A DNA stretch of 64,000 nucleotides, from positions 4,154,001 through 4,218,000 of the forward strand of contig NZ_CP151803.1 of the NCBI RefSeq assembly GCF_038446955.1, in the 5' to 3' direction. This DNA comes from Pedobacter sp. FW305-3-2-15-E-R2A2. GTDB lineage: Bacteria; Bacteroidota; Bacteroidia; Sphingobacteriales; Sphingobacteriaceae. A model generated the notes under the pieces. That model saw only the letters and a list, made by a program, of their open reading frames with translations, was not told the origin of the DNA and made no database searches. This document shows positions 61,024 to 64,000 of this stretch, one piece after another. The translations under genes and the position numbers were made by a program. The stretch's first letter is position 1; each line of letters starts with the position of its first letter.

Positions 61024-64000
61024 ATGAAACAAGCATTATTCCATATCATCCTACTATTTTGCTGTGCCCATCTCTATGGCCAAAAAATTATAACCGGCAA
61101 AATCATAATAACCGGGTCTGAACAACCTTTACCTGGTGCAACAATTAAGTCAATACCCGGAAACACTAAAAGTACGGCGAATCAAGCTGGTGTTTTTAGC
61201 ATTAGCGTTGATCCGCGTGATTCCATTCTCGAAGTATCATACATTGGTTATTTACGTACAAAGGTTCATATTTCTTCATCCGCAACTCCATTGTTGATTT
61301 CACTAAAATCAGGGGAAAACAACTTAAAGGAGGTAACCATTTCGTCCGGTTATCAGCAGTTACCAAAAGAAAGGGCAACAGGCTCTTTCACTTCTATCAG
61401 CAACAAAAGATTCAATGAACAAGTAAGTACTGATATACTGAGCAGACTGCCGGCGATCGCCAACGGGTTAATAGCGGACAATAGCACAACTGCCGGAAAA
61501 GGAAAACTTATGATCCGGGGATTAAGTACCATTAACGGTCCAAAGGCACCACTAATTGTTTTGGACAATTTCCCTTACGAAGGAAACATTGACAACATTA
61601 ATCCCAATGATGTCGAATCGATCACGTTACTGAAGGATGCGGCAGCAAGCTCTATTTGGGGGGCCAGAGCCGGAAACGGAGTTATCGTCATCACGACTAA
61701 AAGAGGTTCTTTCAATAAACCATTAAGTATCGGTTTTAACATCAACACCACATTAAAAACTAAACCTAACCTGGGCTACCTTCGCCAAATGTCTTCTTCT
61801 GATTTTATAGATGTGGAAGAAATGTTGTATAAAAACAAGTTTTATGAATCCAGGATTAACAATTCAAGCAAGCCTCCCCTAACTCCTGTCGTAGAATTAT
61901 TGATCAAATACAAGGGCGATATCAGCAACCCTGATTACCAAAAAAGAACAGCTCTGCTGAGAACATTTGACGTCAGGAAAGAATACGATAAATACATGTA
62001 TCAGGTTGGCCTTAATCAGCAATATGCACTGAATTTAGATGGTGGATCGCAAACGCACAATTGGATTGCTTCGGCAGGTTATGATCACAATTCAAGTATT
62101 CTGAACGAAAATTACCAGCGCTTAAATCTAAGGTTCGGCAATACTTATCAGCCATTAAAAGATTTGAGGATTACTACAGACATGTACTATACTTTAAACC
62201 GCGATGTGAGCGGACGGCCAGGTTATGGGGACGTTAGGGTTTCAAACTATAATTTGTATCCATACGCACGGTTTGCAGATGATAAGGGCAACCCATTATC
62301 CATTGCCCAAAAGAGGCAAAGTTTTATTGAATCATTGCAAGGAGAAAAACTGCTTGACTGGAACTATTATCCGATGTTAGATTACAAGCATAGTCAAAGC
62401 AGCACACACACGAGTGATATTTTATTTAATTCAGGCATCAACTACACTTTCTTCAAAGGTTTCAGTGCAGATCTAAAATATCAGTATGAACGTCAGCAAT
62501 CAACAGGTAAAAACCACAGAGATCAGGACAGTTACTTTTCAAGGAACCTGGTGAACACCTATACCCAAATCAATCCCTCAACTGGAGAAGTAATTTATAA
62601 GGTTCCAAAGGGAGGCATTTTGGATTTGTCAAATCGTATGTTGGAATCCCTTAATGTAAGAGCTCAGTTAAATTTCAACCATTTATGGAATAAGCATGAA
62701 GTTAATATGATAGGAGGAACAGAATTTCGAAACGCGCGTTCAACAAGCAACGATTACCGCATGTATGGTTACAATTCAGAAATCCTAACTACAGGACAAG
62801 TTGATTATACCAATCAATACCCGGAATACATCAGCAAAGAGCTATCTTATATCCCAAAAAACCAAAATCTTGAAAACACGCTTTCCCGCTTTGTATCTGT
62901 TTATGCGAATGGTTCGTATACCTACAATGATAAATACATCGTTTCTGCCAGCGCCCGGCGGGATGCATCAAATCTTTTCGGGCTAAACACAAATGACAAA
63001 TGGAATCTTTTATGGTCTATGGGTGGCAGTTGGGATATCAGTAAAGAATCGTTCTATAAATCGAGCTTAATACCTTACCTGCGACTTAGAACAACTTACG
63101 GTTTTAGTGGAAATATTGATCCCGCAATGAGTGCAGTGAGTACCATACGTTATTTAGAACCCAACTCCTACAATCCAGGCCTGCCCAATGCTCAATTTAA
63201 TAACTATGCAAATCCTGACCTCAGATGGGAAACATCCGGAATGTTGAATTTAGGATTAGACTTTAGGTTGGCATCAAACAGGTTGAGCGGTAGTATTGAG
63301 TACTACAGAAAAAGTGGGAACCACCTGTTTGGGAATGCAATGATGGATCAAACCTATGGCGTAGGACAGACAATAATTAAGAATGTAGCCAGGATAAAAG
63401 GTTCAGGAGTAGACATAGAACTGAGTAGCATTAACGTCAAACAGAAGAGATTTAGCTGGACAACCGATCTTAATTTTAGTTATAACAAAGACGAGGTGGT
63501 AGATTATTATCTGGACACTAAAGACGCTTTTAATTTTATCGGTGCAGGAAGTATCTCGGGGATTGAAGGAAAGCCCATCTTCTCTGTATATTCGTATAAA
63601 TGGGCTGGCCTCGATCCTAAAACCGGTGACCCAACAGGATATTTCGAAGGCAAAAAAACAAATGACTATAATAAGTTAATGTATAGCTCATCGCTAAGTG
63701 ACCTGGAATATGGTGGGCAGGTATTACCTGTTTTCTCCGGTGCTCTGGGAAATACCTTCTCGTATGCTGGATTGTCTTTAAGCTTAAGATTAAGCTATAA
63801 ACTAGGGCATTATTTTAAACGGAATTCAATCGACTATTCTTCCTTATTTAATAGCGCTCGTGGTCATAGTGATTATGCAGCAAGATGGCAGCAACCAGGC
63901 GATGAACAGCATACAAATATTCCTTCCGTTGTATATTCCCTTAATACGAACAGAGATGCATTTTATTCCGGATCCGCTGTACTAGTCGAAAAAGCGGATC
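61024..64000 (+). CDS. SusC/RagA-family TonB-linked outer-membrane protein (partial, 992 aa visible)
   Basis: I translated this by hand from ATG 61024; the frame is open to the window end. A signal peptide (HIILLFCCAHLYGQ) leads to a carboxypeptidase-regulatory-like domain (~25-100; KIIITGSEQPLPGATIKS), then the plug domain with the SusC/RagA signature (LIVLDNFPYEG and LLKDAAASSIWGARAGNGVI), and strand-rich barrel sequence to the edge (for example INYTFFKGFSADLKYQYERQ). These receptors import glycan or peptide ligands with energy from TonB. A SusD-like lipoprotein gene is expected just past the edge. The TlpA-like gene upstream suggests import linked to redox or peptide handling rather than a classic starch-type system. 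Confidence 0.93.
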   Translation, partial: MKQALFHIILLFCCAHLYGQKIITGKIIITGSEQPLPGATIKSIPGNTKSTANQAGVFSISVDPRDSILEVSYIGYLRTKVHISSSATPLLISLKSGENNLKEVTISSGYQQLPKERATGSFTSISNKRFNEQVSTDILSRLPAIANGLIADNSTTAGKGKLMIRGLSTINGPKAPLIVLDNFPYEGNIDNINPNDVESITLLKDAAASSIWGARAGNGVIVITTKRGSFNKPLSIGFNINTTLKTKPNLGYLRQMSSSDFIDVEEMLYKNKFYESRINNSSKPPLTPVVELLIKYKGDISNPDYQKRTALLRTFDVRKEYDKYMYQVGLNQQYALNLDGGSQTHNWIASAGYDHNSSILNENYQRLNLRFGNTYQPLKDLRITTDMYYTLNRDVSGRPGYGDVRVSNYNLYPYARFADDKGNPLSIAQKRQSFIESLQGEKLLDWNYYPMLDYKHSQSSTHTSDILFNSGINYTFFKGFSADLKYQYERQQSTGKNHRDQDSYFSRNLVNTYTQINPSTGEVIYKVPKGGILDLSNRMLESLNVRAQLNFNHLWNKHEVNMIGGTEFRNARSTSNDYRMYGYNSEILTTGQVDYTNQYPEYISKELSYIPKNQNLENTLSRFVSVYANGSYTYNDKYIVSASARRDASNLFGLNTNDKWNLLWSMGGSWDISKESFYKSSLIPYLRLRTTYGFSGNIDPAMSAVSTIRYLEPNSYNPGLPNAQFNNYANPDLRWETSGMLNLGLDFRLASNRLSGSIEYYRKSGNHLFGNAMMDQTYGVGQTIIKNVARIKGSGVDIELSSINVKQKRFSWTTDLNFSYNKDEVVDYYLDTKDAFNFIGAGSISGIEGKPIFSVYSYKWAGLDPKTGDPTGYFEGKKTNDYNKLMYSSSLSDLEYGGQVLPVFSGALGNTFSYAGLSLSLRLSYKLGHYFKRNSIDYSSLFNSARGHSDYAARWQQPGDEQHTNIPSVVYSLNTNRDAFYSGSAVLVEKAD

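Noticed and set aside
1..64000. CRISPR array, tRNA or rRNA genes
   Set aside because: No regularly spaced repeats and no cloverleaf or rRNA-like sequence were found on reading the gaps between genes.

Overview
The window looks like a chromosome segment of a Bacteroidota bacterium, most likely Sphingobacteriaceae and close to Pedobacter. The signs are three LytS/LytTR sensor-regulator pairs, a SusC/RagA-type receptor, TlpA-like secreted thioredoxins, a DUF6266-like protein, frequent '...AQ' or '...SCKK' secretion signals, weak Shine-Dalgarno sequences, and several TAnnTTTG promoter elements of the Bacteroidota type. I saw no rRNA, tRNA, CRISPR array or intact insertion sequence. The genus is an inference from gene style, not from a marker gene.

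Layout. 1-5.7 kb: a cell-wall amidase cut by the left edge, then a three-gene operon of two secreted trypsin-like proteases and a large exported protein with a barrel-like C-terminus. 6.3-8.1 kb: a LytS/LytTR pair. 8.1-26.5 kb: a biosynthetic region. A full-length lanthipeptide-type dehydratase lies behind a 51-residue candidate precursor. Divergent from it runs an operon: a membrane MutS-like ATPase, a C-A-T NRPS, a C-A-T NRPS fused to an intact and a degenerate KAS III domain, an unknown protein, a membrane desaturase, a penicillin-acylase-type hydrolase and a small membrane protein. 26.6-31.5 kb: a nitrilase-like protein and a zinc-hook SMC/Rad50-like ATPase, start-stop coupled, resembling a two-gene defence system. 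31.9-38.4 kb: accessory genes, namely an astacin-like lipoprotein, a double-glycine peptide, a DUF6266-GNAT fusion, a TfoX-N protein, a stand-alone EF-G domain IV, an Rpn-type nuclease broken by a stop codon, and a TetR/SDR operon with a clear operator. 38.6-46.5 kb: glycan degradation (alginate-lyase family, GH2, GH29, SGNH hydrolase). 46.6-59.4 kb: signalling genes and small secreted or regulatory proteins. 59.7-64 kb: a TlpA-like protein followed by a SusC/RagA-type receptor that runs off the right edge.

The best candidates for something undescribed are the NRPS whose C-terminus is a tandem KAS III pair, one half having lost Cys, His and Asn, and the nitrilase plus SMC-ATPase pair. In the first, module 2 carries a specificity code one residue from the glycine code. 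This suggests an acylated Xaa-Gly thioester released by a KAS III-type condensation rather than by a thioesterase, followed by desaturation and acylase trimming. That product logic is inference.
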